From Ophiosphaerella korrae (Eukaryota; Ascomycota; Dothideomycetes; Pleosporales; Phaeosphaeriaceae): DNA of 50,796 nucleotides. The position numbers and the translations under genes are program-made. The DNA lies in contig JALNQF010000301.1 in assembly GCA_028456385.1 (NCBI GenBank), positions 1 through 50,796 of the forward strand. Reading direction: 5' to 3'. The notes under the pieces are model-generated. The model did no database searches. It was not told where the DNA came from and saw nothing but the letters and a program-made list of their open reading frames with translations. Shown piece by piece: positions 13,540 through 23,105 of the stretch (positions within the stretch are counted from its first letter, which is position 1; each line of letters opens with the position of its first letter).

Positions 13540-14310
13540 ATAGCTGCGCCATGTTGTCCCACAATATCTAACATATCATAGGAAAACAGTCACTTCCGAG
13601 ACAAGCTATAGCCATAAACAAAGCGTTTAGCAAAGCCGATGGTATACTCGCGGAAGCAGCGAAAAAGTTCACCAGCGTTTCAGTGAATCGTAGCAAGACG
13701 GCTTTTCCAAAGGCACCAAGAGATCTCGAGAATTTAGGTATCCGTTGGGATTTTGATGGGGAGGTGACCCAGGATAGACAAGTCTACAACAAATTCCAGA
13801 TTCAGCCAAATACTGGAAAGTCCCCATCATCAATCAAAGATTAGCGGGAAAAGAATAGCAGAACGCATGCTATGATAGGCACCATATGTGTGAAGAAAGG
13901 TGGCAGCAAAGGCGATGTGCAGGAAGCCTTTGAAAAATTCAAGAAAGAGTTCAAGGATTAGTGCTCTCAACTATGGTACGATCCCCGACAATGATTGAAT
14001 TCAGCTAATAACCATGAGGGCAGATCGACGCTTTCGTAGATTCCGACCGGGCATATATCAATTGCTAGAAGCGTAGAGTACCAGGAAGCATGTAAGATTA
14101 AGATCACCGAATTTAGGCTATCTTCAAACCATGTCGTCACATAAGCTCTAAGGCGGATTCGGTCATCTGTAATACACTAACAGTCATTGTTACTGTTCAC
14201 AGATCCTTGGTGTCCAGCTTCAAGGTGTGAGGTATCTGAAGCCTGGATTGGTATTTCGAGGTCACGATACACAGTTGTTGGCGTGCTGACATGCAAGCAT
14301 AACGAACAAG
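13540..14310 (+). pseudogene. Broken multi-exon gene of unknown family
   Basis: A protein-like frame runs from about 13,582 (GKQSLPRQAI) for some 85 codons to TAG, then on in the same frame through a Lys/Glu-rich part (QEAFEKFKKEF) to a second TAG at about 13,960. Both stops fit CAG-to-TAG RIP changes. Good intron signals surround it: GTAAGC at 13,530 with CTAAC and ATAG before 13,582; GTACGA with GCTAATAA and GAG before about 14,020; GTAATA with CTAAC and CACAG before about 14,202. Splicing the first intron creates an ATG, but in the wrong frame, so a frameshift is also implied. It has a proper-looking promoter upstream. I do not recognise the family. The product may have been a small protein. 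Confidence 0.45.
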
Positions 14311-14988
14311 CCCGCTTCCTCTTGTATATCGATTTTTTGAGCACCGAGGCAGCCTCTACAAGATAATAACCACATCGAGGTACCCCATGTAACGGGCTGA
14401 ATCCTAGGTCACATCACTAGGCTGTTAGCCTAGTCGCTTCCCTAGCAACACGTAGGTCGCGCGCCAACCTAAACAAAGCAGACGCCCTAACGCTCGAGAA
14501 GTAACATGCCCTATTACGTTAGACGCTATGGTGAATATGTGCTCTAGGCACTACTGATACTGGAGTGAGTGAGTAATGATGTAGATTATGGTGATGCTGC
14601 TTCCCCCGTATCCCCTTGTCGTATAGATCTCGGATCTACTTAATATCTATAGCTGAGGACTACACTCAAAACATTGACGTAGGCATTAAAGTTGCCATAT
14701 CCCTAGAACTCGCCGATGACCTCCTTCAAAGCTGCTTTATGCGCGCTGCTGTAGTGTCCTCCCTGCGCGTTGATATTTGCATTTATTTTGACTAAATAGT
14801 TTCGCTAGTAAAGAGAAACAATAGGGGCAAGCAACTTTTTTGCCGCAGTAAATGCTTATGTTTAGGTGTTTACAATATTTAGTAATAGCTCTGGACAGAG
14901 AGAAAGTACGAATGAACACTAAGACGTACATTGAGAACATACTAGCTTGGAGGCGTTCTTACTCTGAAGAGGTTGGCTACAATCGTGG
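14311..14988. other. Intergenic, no gene recognised
   Basis: Moderate GC. A small hairpin (CTAGGCT/AGCCTAG around 14,419-14,437) is visible. A 67-aa minus-strand ORF at 14,737-14,940 matches nothing and looks like chance. The sequence may be old transposon debris, but no element ends were found. Confidence 0.4.
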
Positions 14989-15267
14989 CTAGTGGTGCTG
15001 CTTATAGTGATTTAGAGTATCTATGTGCTGATCTGTCGAGCGCTGGGTATCGAACCTCTTATCACAGGTCTTGCACTCGAACTGAGGCTCCCGGTGTCTT
15101 GTATCATCTATGTGCTGATCTGCTGAGTGCTGGGTAAAGAACTCTCGATCGTATGTGTCGCATTCGTATCGTAGACCCCAGTAGTCAAGTGCATCCATGT
15201 GCTGATTAGCAGCTAGCTGGCTGCTAAACTTGCGATTACACATCTTGCACTCATCGTCGTAGTACAT
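14989..15267 (-). CDS. Small C2H2 zinc-finger ORF with damaged ligands
   Basis: 92-aa ORF made of three tandem C2H2-like fingers of the fungal C-x2-C-x12-H-x5-H type. Finger 3 is complete (Cys65, Cys68, His81, His87). Finger 1 has Cys7, Cys10 and His23, but Tyr29 stands where the last His belongs. Finger 2 has Cys36, Tyr39 in place of the second Cys, then His52 and His58. Both changes are single C-to-T or G-to-A steps in CpA context (CAC to TAC, TGC to TAC), as RIP makes. Fungal relatives usually carry more fingers, so this may be a truncated or decaying gene. If it is still translated it could bind nucleic acid through finger 3 only. No partner gene adjoins it. Confidence 0.5.
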   Translation of the reverse strand: MYYDDECKMCNRKFSSQLAANQHMDALDYWGLRYECDTYDREFFTQHSADQHIDDTRHREPQFECKTCDKRFDTQRSTDQHIDTLNHYKQHH

Positions 15268-15659
15268 CTTGAGCTCGTCCCTAAGTATTGGTATGTTAAG
15301 GTTGGATCTAACAACAAATGGTAAATTTACAGATTCTGAGGAGTGGTGAAGGTTGGGGACAGCTGGCTAGGTAGCGCAAGATAAGGGTCCCTGCCTCAGC
15401 ACGTCCACAACAAGCGTGAGAGCGGGGTTACTTGTGTAACATCATGCACTAATTGCAGTGACTTTACGTGTAATTGACTAAACGAAAGGCGATTGCCTGC
15501 GAGCAGCGAATTACAAGTCTATCGTGGCAGGCTCCGTCCCCTATGCGCGTTGGGCCGCCCGTAGCTTTGGAGTTCTATAGATATTCTCCAACATAACCAC
15601 TCAATAACAGGCTATAAGAATAGATATTCTCGGAATAGTAGCCTTAAGCTACAAAGTCT
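15268..15659. other. Intergenic, nothing recognised
   Basis: Normal-composition sequence between the C2H2 ORF and the LTR that starts at 15,660. No open frame of note, repeat or RNA gene was seen. Confidence 0.5.
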
Positions 15660-16191
15660 TGTCAGATTTGCAGGACGTTATAGCAAATTGATAAAATGGC
15701 TTTTTCGTAACAGCCATGTGAAGGCCTTGTTAGAGGTGGATATTGCAGCTTTCAGAAAAGCCTTATTTCAGATTGATCACGTATGACCTGAGTGCACTTA
15801 GGTATAAATTGAGTGGATTGATTGTTCTATCTTGTCTATCTCTGGCCCTGCGCTCTATCTATGTATCTACGCTGCGGCCGTCTCGGCTAGGTCTCTCGAG
15901 GCAGCGGCGAGCCGGATCCTCAGCACTCCTTCTATTGAGGTGCTAGTTTCTTTGTTGTATCAGTTGTGCTGACGTAGTCTATCTCCTAGCATGTGAGATC
16001 CTTTGTTCGATTCCTTTGTTCGTGAGGGCCGAGGCTGCGATCTTTTCAGCTGCGGCGGGGTTGGCGGCTTGGCGATTGTCGCGCTAGCGAGCTGGGCCAA
16101 TCAGATCGCCGTGCTAACTCAACGAGCCAATCAACAGATTCCAGGTCAACCTGGAATCTGTTGCGCATCCGATCACGCACCTCATCTGACA
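15660..16191. repeat. Well-preserved LTR, 532 bp
   Basis: The ends are TGTCAGA at 15,660 and TCTGACA at 16,191, a perfect 7-bp inverted pair. An inner palindrome, CAGATTCCAGGT/ACCTGGAATCTG, lies near 16,136-16,161. The same sequence, RIPped, occurs at 9,690-10,251 (inverted) and 41,180-41,819 (direct), with a partial copy at 48,585-49,000. GC content is near normal, so it escaped most RIP. No clear target-site duplication is visible. A 67-aa and a 65-aa ORF inside it are chance frames. Confidence 0.8.
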
Positions 16192-16219
16192 ACTTGTTAA
16201 ACACGAGATAGAGAGCTCT

Positions 16220-16860
16220 ACAGCTTAGTGGAGGCGACTTAATCTAAGTTGTAAGTAATGCTTTATTTGTATATAAAACACTAGATAGGGAAAGCTTATA
16301 GGGATATACTATTAAACTATTTAACAGCTTGGTTGCGTAGAGAGCTAACAAACAAGATATAGTAACAACTTTAACAACTAAAGCTAAACTACTAGCTCTA
16401 TTTACGTTACGACTACATAATGAGCTACAAGTTAAATTACTAACGAGTGACGTTACTATCTACTGTAACAATACTCAAACGATCTAGCTCGTCACTGAAG
16501 AACTGGCTAAACTCTAGACTAAACTGCGGCACGTTGATATCTATAATCACTAGCTGAGGCAAGAAGTAGCTGCTGGCCGAATTAAAGTAGAATACATCTA
16601 ATTAATCGAGATGACTGCCGACGGCTTCTAAAAGGTGCTACCAGCAAACAAGTAGGAGAGCTTCTTGGATCAACTTGGACTGGTGGAGGTGAAGGAGCAC
16701 CAGGTGACATATGAGGCACCTCTCGACGAGATCCAGACTCGGCTCGATGAGCTTGTGCTCACGTAGTCCTGGCCCAGCTTTACAAGCGGTTCTCAAGCTG
16801 AAGGGGTGTGTCAGATGAGATGAGGTGACGTGGATCTGAGCGATCGATCTAGCGATGCTA
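16220..16860 (+). pseudogene. Retroelement interior fragment, inverted relative to adjacent LTR
   Basis: Aligns with 9,090-9,689 in the same orientation. It reads on the plus strand as a broken protein (for example LGLVEVKEHQVTYEAPLDEI near 16,672-16,731) interrupted by TAG codons that fit CAG-to-TAG. At 16,809 it meets TGTCAGATGAG, the start of an LTR in the opposite orientation to the LTR at 15,660-16,191. The LTR and this interior end are therefore arranged head to head, not as in an intact element. The protein family was not identified. Confidence 0.55.
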
Positions 16861-16881
16861 GTGCGCGATGCTAGCTAGCCT

Positions 16882-17025
16882 CTAACTCAACCACATCAAC
16901 TCAACCACGGCGCACCAACTCAACTGCGATGCATCAACTCAGCTGTAGTGCATCAACTCAGCTGCGATGCATCAACTCAGCTGTGATGTACCGACGCAGC
17001 TGCGATGCACCGACTCAGCCGTGGC
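16882..17025. repeat. 19-bp tandem repeat, about 7.5 copies
   Basis: Units of the form GCATCAACTCAGCTGCGAT repeat head to tail with some substitutions (for example GCACCAACTCAACTGCGAT). Several differences are C/T or G/A. A 96-aa plus-strand ORF (16,929-17,219) crosses it, but its first part is simply the repeat translated, and no domain is visible after that. Confidence 0.85.
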
Positions 17026-17229
17026 GCATCCCTTTGACAGCTGCGAAAGGAGAGGAGCTATTAGGTGACGTGTGCAAAAGGGCAACCCTGAGGCAGGAGA
17101 GTAGTCCAAGAATATCAAAGATCATCGCGGATTATATCAATAGCAGCCAGCAGGCAGGTGATAGTCAGAGCAATCAATCAGTTCCATTCTCCACTCAATT
17201 CGCACCAGTAACTCAGTGACGATCAATCT

Positions 17230-17498
17230 GAGATCTAGAGAGGAAAGCCTTAACGATTAAGGTTAAGGATCTATTGTATAAGAGTCTACTCTTCCATTAG
17301 TAAGAGCTTCTGTTTACGAGCGTTGGCAACAGCTTGAGTTTGGGTGCCTTGAAGGCGGTCTTGGAGAGTACTACGAGGGATGTCATAGACGCGCGTAGCC
17401 TTGCGCTGACTTGCAACAGTAGCAAGTTCTACGGCATGAGAGGCAAGAATAATTCCTCCTTCTTGCTGAGCCAATTGAGAGCGTTGTGTAGATGGCAT
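17230..17498 (-). pseudogene. N-terminal fragment of a pogo/Fot1-type transposase
   Basis: From the ATG at 17,498 the frame reads a psq-type helix-turn-helix (RVYDIPRSTLQDRL at about residues 37-50), as in the DNA-binding head of fungal pogo transposases. It then runs into TAG at 17,283-17,285 and several further stops (TAG, TAA, TAG, TGA), which fit RIP of CAG, TGG and CGA codons, in sequence still resembling the CENP-B-like part. The DDE catalytic domain is absent. The fragment adjoins the 19-bp repeat and the retroelement debris. Confidence 0.7.
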
Positions 17499-17614
17499 GG
17501 CTGGTGGAAGTTGATGGAGATGCGCGACTTTGGTAGGGTGGCCGGATGACTGGTGTGGCCAGCTAACTGGTGGAAAACGTTAAGAAACACAATGTGTGTC
17601 GTCATTAGTAGCAT

Positions 17615-18115
17615 TTAGATTCTTCCCCTTTAGAGGCAAATAAGCAAAGTAAGTAAAAGTATGTATAGATCGGGGGGGTGTTCGGTTCTCGCGAAGCCTT
17701 TCCCGGGCGGGACAGAATCGACCACCGTTTCTCACTCCGAAGTCTTGGCCCTATTCTTAGTCGAAGCGGGGCTGCGCTGCCGCCCGAGTTCGCGTTAGGC
17801 TGAAATCGGCAGGTCTCGCCTTCTCTTGCAAACTTGCGTGGTTTTCTTGAGCGTATTCACAGCTCCCCCTACTATGTCTGACTCTTGTCACTTGGCAACT
17901 TGGGCATAAGCTTACAATCTTGGACTTAAGCGACCTCTGCCGCGCTTCGGTCTCTTTGCTCCTTGTTCGTATATCTAGCTAAGCCAAATAGGAAGCCTTG
18001 CTTTCGATCGGCTTCGCGAACTCTTCAACAACCCAAAGATTTTAGGTAGGCGACAGCCGGGCCAAACGTCTCTCTTTTATTTCCCCTGCCTGCCCGGCTC
18101 CATAAGGCTGACACG
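17615..18115. promoter_or_regulatory. Upstream region of HET1
   Basis: About 500 bp of normal GC with pyrimidine-rich runs, no open frame of note and no recognised repeat. It should hold the HET1 promoter and 5' leader. No confident TATA box could be fixed. Confidence 0.35.
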
Positions 18116-18412
18116 TTGATCTCGCCTGCTATGTCAGCTAATAGAGCAGACTCATCTCGGTCCCAGCTCTTCAAGGAGCCAGAGTGGTTAGGATTCTGTC
18201 ACGAAGGCTACGATGTTGTGCCCTTGGACAAGTATATTTCCGTTCGCCGTGGAGACCGGCCTTTGGACACTGGACAGGCAGTCGAGGCGAGAGCGAGGGA
18301 GCTTGCGGCAAGTACCTAGAGTCTGCTTACATTTGGTCTTGTGGAGGCAGTAACCAAGAACCGAGTCCCGGAGGATGTGTTTGTGTGGAAAGATGAAAGA
18401 GGGAAATCTGTT

Positions 18413-20248
18413 ATGACCACGAGACGTCTCGTCGAGGTCGTCCGTGACTGGATTGTCCGGATCCGTCAAACTCCAGAGGATATGCAGACACTGTGGTTGG
18501 AGCAGGTCTATACCAACCTCCTCAAGGCTCACTCCTTGATGATAACATTTACGAGGTCGCACTTCGAAGTATTCCGGCCTCTAGGCGACGATGTCCCAGC
18601 AACGGTCCGCCTTATCGCCCTAATTGGCGAGGCCCTGGTGAATGCAACGATGGTTTTCCCGGCCCGCATTGCACGACGAGGTTTTTCCTGGTCCATGATA
18701 TGGATTGAGGAGTACAGGAACGGATTGCGCAGGGAGATGCTTGCGAATAGGTGGTGTCCTTTTACTGTCGAGAGCCTAATCAAGACGAACTCCGTGTCGG
18801 CACTAAAATACGCCCACGACAGCGGACCACTTGTGGATGGCAAACATCACGGCGGCTGTATGCCGAACTCTTGCGCGGCCTATGTTGTTGACGTCAAGAC
18901 TTATAAACCTAAGCATATTACGACGTGTAGGTCGGCACAAACTTCCTCTGAAGGAACCTGCGTATATTCTGGCCCACCTCCTAACCGAATAATTCAATGC
19001 ATTTCTGAAGGCCACGTGCCGGTCCTTACACTGCTTGACGGACCCGACGACGCACCTATTGGCTTCGAAGTGCACAAATCGTCGGATATCCCCTACATCG
19101 CGATCTCTCATGTCTGGGCGGATGGGTTGGGAAGCAACACTGAAACCGGCCTTCCAACATGTCAGCTGCGCCGAGTCAACGCGATGGTGTCCACTCTCCG
19201 ACCGCGTGCAGCATTTTGGATTGATGGCATATGTATCCCAGACGCAAAAGAAGCACGAAAAAAGGCAATCCAGATGATGGCGCGCACCTATCAAGAAGCT
19301 GAGGCGGTTCTGGTGCTGGACGGCGGTCTGCAGCTGTGCAAGTCCACAGAGTTGAGCAGCACGAAGATACTGCGTGTCCTGACTTCTGGCTGGATGCGAC
19401 GTCTATGGACGCTTCAAGAGGCTGCATTGGCTAGGCAGCTTCACATCCAGTTCGCTGACGCGCAAGTGGATATATCGGACCTGATACCCTCGGGAGAGGA
19501 CATGCTGCTCTTTCCGCACATGACCGATCTGGCGGCAGAACCGTTCCGGCTCAGCAAGCGGTCCAAGTTTGGTGAGTGCAAGTTGGGCGATGTGGCTCGA
19601 TCACTCCGCTGGAGAAGCACAAGCAGGCCCTCAGATGAAACGCTGGCAGTTGCAAGCCTGCTGGGGGTACAGGTTTCCCTGCTCGTGGACCTGGCGCCGG
19701 AGGAGCGGATGGTACGGCTACTATGCGAGGTAGGCAAGATACCAAGAAACGCGCTTTTTCTGATCGGAACGAGGTTAAAAACACCCGGTTTCCGCTGGGC
19801 TCCAGTGTCGCTCATGGCAGCTCATGGTGGGAACACGGGAGGGCTAGAACTGTCAACCTGGACGAACGACGCCGTGTGCAAGCCCCTCGGCCTCGAGGCT
19901 ACATACAACGTCTTTTGTCTTCCGAAGAGAACTGTTGAGCCGGGGAAGTCGTGGAAGGTGAGAGATCAAAAGGCTAACAGGCTATATGAAATACGCGACC
20001 TATATTCCGAAGGAGAGACATACCAGTGCGACATCTTGTTATTCGCGGAGGCGTTCCCTGCCGGGAATGCTAGCCCGTGTGCCAGTGCCCTAAGGAGCCA
20101 AGAGCCTCCGAGGGTAGGGGATGAGGGCTCCACAGTGTACTGTGAGTACAAGCGACGGTTGATCATCGTTGACCTTGCGGGGGAAACTGATATCCTCGAG
20201 GCCGTGAACGTAACCCTGTCCGGGAAGTTGATAGTGTGTGTGAGCTAA
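18413..20248 (+). CDS. HET1: HET-domain protein with Cys/His N-terminal module
   Basis: Heterokaryon-incompatibility (HET) domain protein of 611 aa if started at the ATG at 18,413. The HET domain covers about residues 227-338, with YIAISHVWADG, the FWIDGICIP core and RRLWTLQEA at the end. Before it, near residues 145-172, is HHGGC-x4-C-x-AY-x-VD-x4-Y-x3-H, also seen in HET4. After it comes a PGFRWAPVSL block typical of one HET subfamily. HET proteins control cell death on fusion of unlike hyphae. Oddity: the same frame is open upstream from an ATG at 18,116 for 67 codons to a TAG at 18,317, after which it continues. This is either a nonsense change in a longer N-terminus, a very short intron (39 nt, GTACCT to GGCAG) or a 5' leader ORF. 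Confidence 0.85.
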   Translation: MTTRRLVEVVRDWIVRIRQTPEDMQTLWLEQVYTNLLKAHSLMITFTRSHFEVFRPLGDDVPATVRLIALIGEALVNATMVFPARIARRGFSWSMIWIEEYRNGLRREMLANRWCPFTVESLIKTNSVSALKYAHDSGPLVDGKHHGGCMPNSCAAYVVDVKTYKPKHITTCRSAQTSSEGTCVYSGPPPNRIIQCISEGHVPVLTLLDGPDDAPIGFEVHKSSDIPYIAISHVWADGLGSNTETGLPTCQLRRVNAMVSTLRPRAAFWIDGICIPDAKEARKKAIQMMARTYQEAEAVLVLDGGLQLCKSTELSSTKILRVLTSGWMRRLWTLQEAALARQLHIQFADAQVDISDLIPSGEDMLLFPHMTDLAAEPFRLSKRSKFGECKLGDVARSLRWRSTSRPSDETLAVASLLGVQVSLLVDLAPEERMVRLLCEVGKIPRNALFLIGTRLKTPGFRWAPVSLMAAHGGNTGGLELSTWTNDAVCKPLGLEATYNVFCLPKRTVEPGKSWKVRDQKANRLYEIRDLYSEGETYQCDILLFAEAFPAGNASPCASALRSQEPPRVGDEGSTVYCEYKRRLIIVDLAGETDILEAVNVTLSGKLIVCVS

Positions 20249-20608
20249 CGAGAGCCGAAGGAGTAACAGACATCGTGCCGGGTATTTCAGGGGTGACTTC
20301 TTGCGTTTACCAACGTTAGGAAGAGTTACGCGTGCAGTCCAAAGGACAGTATCATTATTAAAGCGTAGTATTTATTGAATATGGCTAATTGGAAGCGCTG
20401 GCATCAGGAGAGAGGATGACGAAGATGGGTAATAGGGAAATATCACACACCAATCTTCAGCGGATCATCCGTTGGCGGTTTATCTGGCCGCCGAATCCCA
20501 CCAGATCTTCCTAGGGTCGGCCTCTTACCGTCTAGTTGGTTTTCAGTATCAGAAGCGTACCTCTTTCCGCGATTCTCATCCTGGTGACGCGCTTGGTCGT
20601 ATCTGCCC
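20249..20608. other. Intergenic 3' of HET1
   Basis: Holds the HET1 3' end and the region after the broken minus-strand gene. A hydrophilic 100-aa minus-strand frame (20,443-20,745) overlaps the end of that gene in another frame. It could be its true C-terminus after a further frameshift, but this cannot be decided here. Confidence 0.35.
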
Positions 20609-21302
20609 TTATTCACTGGGATCGCACTCACTTCCTCTCCGCCCTTTGTAGATGTGTCTACCCCCTCCCCGTCTGCTTTTCTCCCCTCGATTTTTCGGCA
20701 TATCCAGGTCACCGGGGAAAAACTCTTTGAGCAGAGTGCGCCCACATCCAGCCTCCCACGAATCGAGATCCATCAATACATCCATGACCTTATCGCCAAC
20801 AGGCCGTAAGTCTGGCTCTAAGCAGATCCCTCGAGTTTCCGGTTTGCGGCTAGTTCCAGCGAGGAGAGCATTCTGGATCATCCCAATCGTCCCCAATGGC
20901 AACGAGGCACCATGCATTAGCCTTGAGCGCCACCACAGATATGAGCAATGCTGCCCAGAGTAGTATGAATACGGCCCAGCAGAAGCGGGTTATCCAGAAA
21001 GGCAGTGGAAGACCTCTCCACATACTCACCTCTGCCACGAGATTGTCGTCGTGGATGCATGCTTCAATGGCTTTTTCCGCGGTGATACATTGGTCGCTTT
21101 GCCGAAAACGTTCAAGGGCCGACTTAAGAGAGTCGCGTTTTGGAGTAGAGTCGGCCGCGCTCCTGAAACGCACGAATGCCGAGAGAGCAAATGCAGAAGG
21201 CTCACGAAGGGGCGCTGAGAATATTTGTAGCTCACGAAACTGCCAAGACTTGCCAAGAAGCGTCCAACTGCGTGAGATTAACTCGAAGCACGATACCGGC
21301 AC
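20609..21302 (-). pseudogene. Membrane protein of unknown family, frameshifted
   Basis: Two overlapping minus-strand frames look like parts of one protein. The upstream frame (21,302-20,850) carries a Ser/Arg-rich part, then one hydrophobic segment of about 25 residues (FWITRFCWAVFILLWAALLI) consistent with a membrane helix. The downstream frame (20,917-20,609) continues with a soluble-looking C-terminus (GTSRKPETRG, DLRPVGDKVMDVLMDLDSW). They would join into one chain if a G were removed from the GGGG run at 20,891-20,894. The upstream frame lacks an ATG, so a 5' exon is missing or lost. Not recognised as a known family. Strong protein character in both frames favours a real but broken gene, or an assembly indel. 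Confidence 0.45.
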
Positions 21303-21469
21303 CTACACAACTTTCTTGTCTCTACGATACCACAACCACGCCCGCTGGGGCAAGGATGACCTTTTAGAAGATACAATGCGGGCGCCCACGCAAAGGTGCG
21401 GCCCGGCAGCGATCTGCTAGAGAATATACGGCAAGCTATTATATGGCAGGGCTCCTACCGCGTTGACGT

Positions 21470-21960
21470 CGCTATTTCTGGCACCCTAGCGTCCCTAGGT
21501 ATTCAATCGAGTCGCCATGCGGTTGCCAAGATTGCCCGGGGGCACTGCGGCGATGAGCTGCCCTTTACACTTACCTGAGGTGCTCGCACAAAGAAACCTA
21601 CGCTTGACGACGACACGCTCGAAGACCAACGTAACTATTGTTGGTGGCTCATTGCTGAGTACAATCTACACTTTCCGGCGCTTATATTCATATGCTGCGA
21701 TAAGACGAGACGACGATGAGTCGCGCGATTAATTGACTAGGCGCGTCGCTGAGCTTAACCGCAGGGCGCATGAGAAGGTCAAGAATAAACAGAATAAAGA
21801 CATCGTCGCTGGCATCGATGAGTATAATTAACTCTGCGAAATTAATCGCAATATACAGCACAACAACAAGGTCGCAATTGAGCGCAGCCAGGCAGCAGGC
21901 AAGAACGATACGAACACCTCCCACACGCCTGTATCTGGACTCAATGTATCGCTAGGCAAA
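21470..21960 (+). pseudogene. Relic coding sequence, family unknown
   Basis: A plus-strand frame from about 21,515 reads protein-like sequence (RHAVAKIARGHCGDELPF, then TGA, then DQRNYCWWLIAEYNLHFPAL). A second frame, after a shift near 21,715, reads RRVAELNRRAHEKVKNKQNK and on to about 21,960 with one TAA. The Asn/Lys/Gln-rich tail and repeated breaks suggest the remains of a transposon or accessory gene. GC is normal, so this was broken mainly by indels and few C-to-T changes. I could not assign a family. Confidence 0.4.
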
Positions 21961-22149
21961 TCCGTCTCTGTTCGCTAAAAGATATAGTCGGGGTGGTTTG
22001 AATCAATATCCGAGGGTCATGGACGCGGCTCCGTCGCCTTTCACTAGGCCGCCTGGCCTTGCTGGCGACGGTGCCTGCATTTCATTCTCTGCTGATACTC
22101 TCGCCCTGCCGGCTTGGAAGTGGGCGTATGCCCCAGCAGGAATCCTCAA

Positions 22150-22450
22150 TGACATACGACCCACCGCCAAACGTGCCTACCAACACCTTTCGTCGGATCG
22201 TACGAAGATGTCGGCATCTAGCAGACATGCATGACAGCAGACGGACGATGCGGACCGTACGGTTGCGGCGAGGAGGACAACAAGACATACAACCACACAC
22301 GAATCGACTGGAGCAAGGTGGACTAGGCACAGCCGCACAACGAGTGCGCCTTCCTCCACCTGCAGTCCAAGCTGAGTTATCCGTCGCAACCGGGGAGTGG
22401 CGGGGTATACATGCGTCGAGGAGTGTGGTCTGGGTTGAAGCATCCTTATG
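22150..22450 (+). pseudogene. Relic resembling the start of a DUF3405 protein
   Basis: A plus-strand frame carries GRCGPYGCGEEDN followed by HTRIDWSKVD, a TAG that fits TGG-to-TAG, and then a short NEC segment. This resembles the GPYGYGE...VDWSKVDW.LQ..C stretch of fungal DUF3405 (glycosyltransferase-like) proteins. The rest of that family is not found downstream, and an upstream TAG also interrupts the frame. It is therefore a small relic at best. The assignment rests on recognising one motif stretch. Confidence 0.4.
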
Positions 22451-22470
22451 AAGATGGGCCGGCACGAGGG

Positions 22471-23105
22471 GGAGCCCAAGCCATGACAGCAATAAGTCCC
22501 TTCCAAACCCATCACCATCTCTATCTGCCCTACTAAACCCCCTCCCAGCTCGCCCCACCAACTCCTCAGCGATGTACCCCCTCTCACACAAGACCCAATT
22601 CGCCTTCACCCTCGACGCCAGCTCACCACCCTCAAATAACACGACCTCCACCTCCCTTACGTTCGCAAATGCCCTACACATGAGCCGGCATCAACGAGAT
22701 CCAGCGCTTTCGGACGTTGCATTCGTGCCACCCAGCCTTCCGTCCGTGCGTTGGCTCTGCCCAACCCCAGATATCAAACGCGGGGTAGCGTGCTCAACCA
22801 GCCTGGCCTCTGACCCGTTCTCTATAACCCAAGCACCATTCGTCCCTAAAGACGCTTTGCAGGCCATCGTCACTCGATGCGGCATATTTTGTCCTGCCGC
22901 GCAAACCTTTTTCATTTGCCTGGAAGGTGTAGTGGGCGTTGCCACCGCACACCCGCGCATCCATGAGGCCAAATCATAAGCTTCTCTGAATCGCAAAACT
23001 TGACGCCCACCGGTCCATCTTTCCAAGTTTTATTAACTGCACTGTATCTCCTCGACTCACTTTGCCTTCCTTCCGGGTTTCCTGCTGGATACTTCACTGC
23101 GCATA
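22471..23105. other. HET2 upstream region
   Basis: Normal GC. Overlapping long frames occur on both strands (for example 22,082-22,681 minus and 22,572-22,979 plus), as expected in GC-rich sequence, and none shows a domain I know. The last 150 bp before 23,106 should contain the HET2 promoter and leader. CTCCTCGACTC- and CTTCCTTCC-like pyrimidine runs lie at about 23,047-23,075. Confidence 0.35.

Noticed and set aside
15990..16015. Possible tRNA from a GTTCGATTCC T-loop-like motif
   Set aside because: It lies inside the LTR, and no acceptor stem, D arm or anticodon arm can be formed around it.
17286..17614. Overlapping ORFs read as a small host gene
   Set aside because: The frame from 17,498 carries a transposase helix-turn-helix followed by RIP-type stops; the other frames are shadows.
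20896..21420. 174-aa plus-strand ORF
   Set aside because: It overlaps the minus-strand membrane-protein frames, has low-complexity composition and shows no domain; it is a shadow frame.
22082..22681. 199-aa minus-strand ORF upstream of HET2
   Set aside because: Arg/Ser/Cys-rich composition, opposite to the DUF3405-like frame, and no family resemblance; probably chance in GC-rich DNA.
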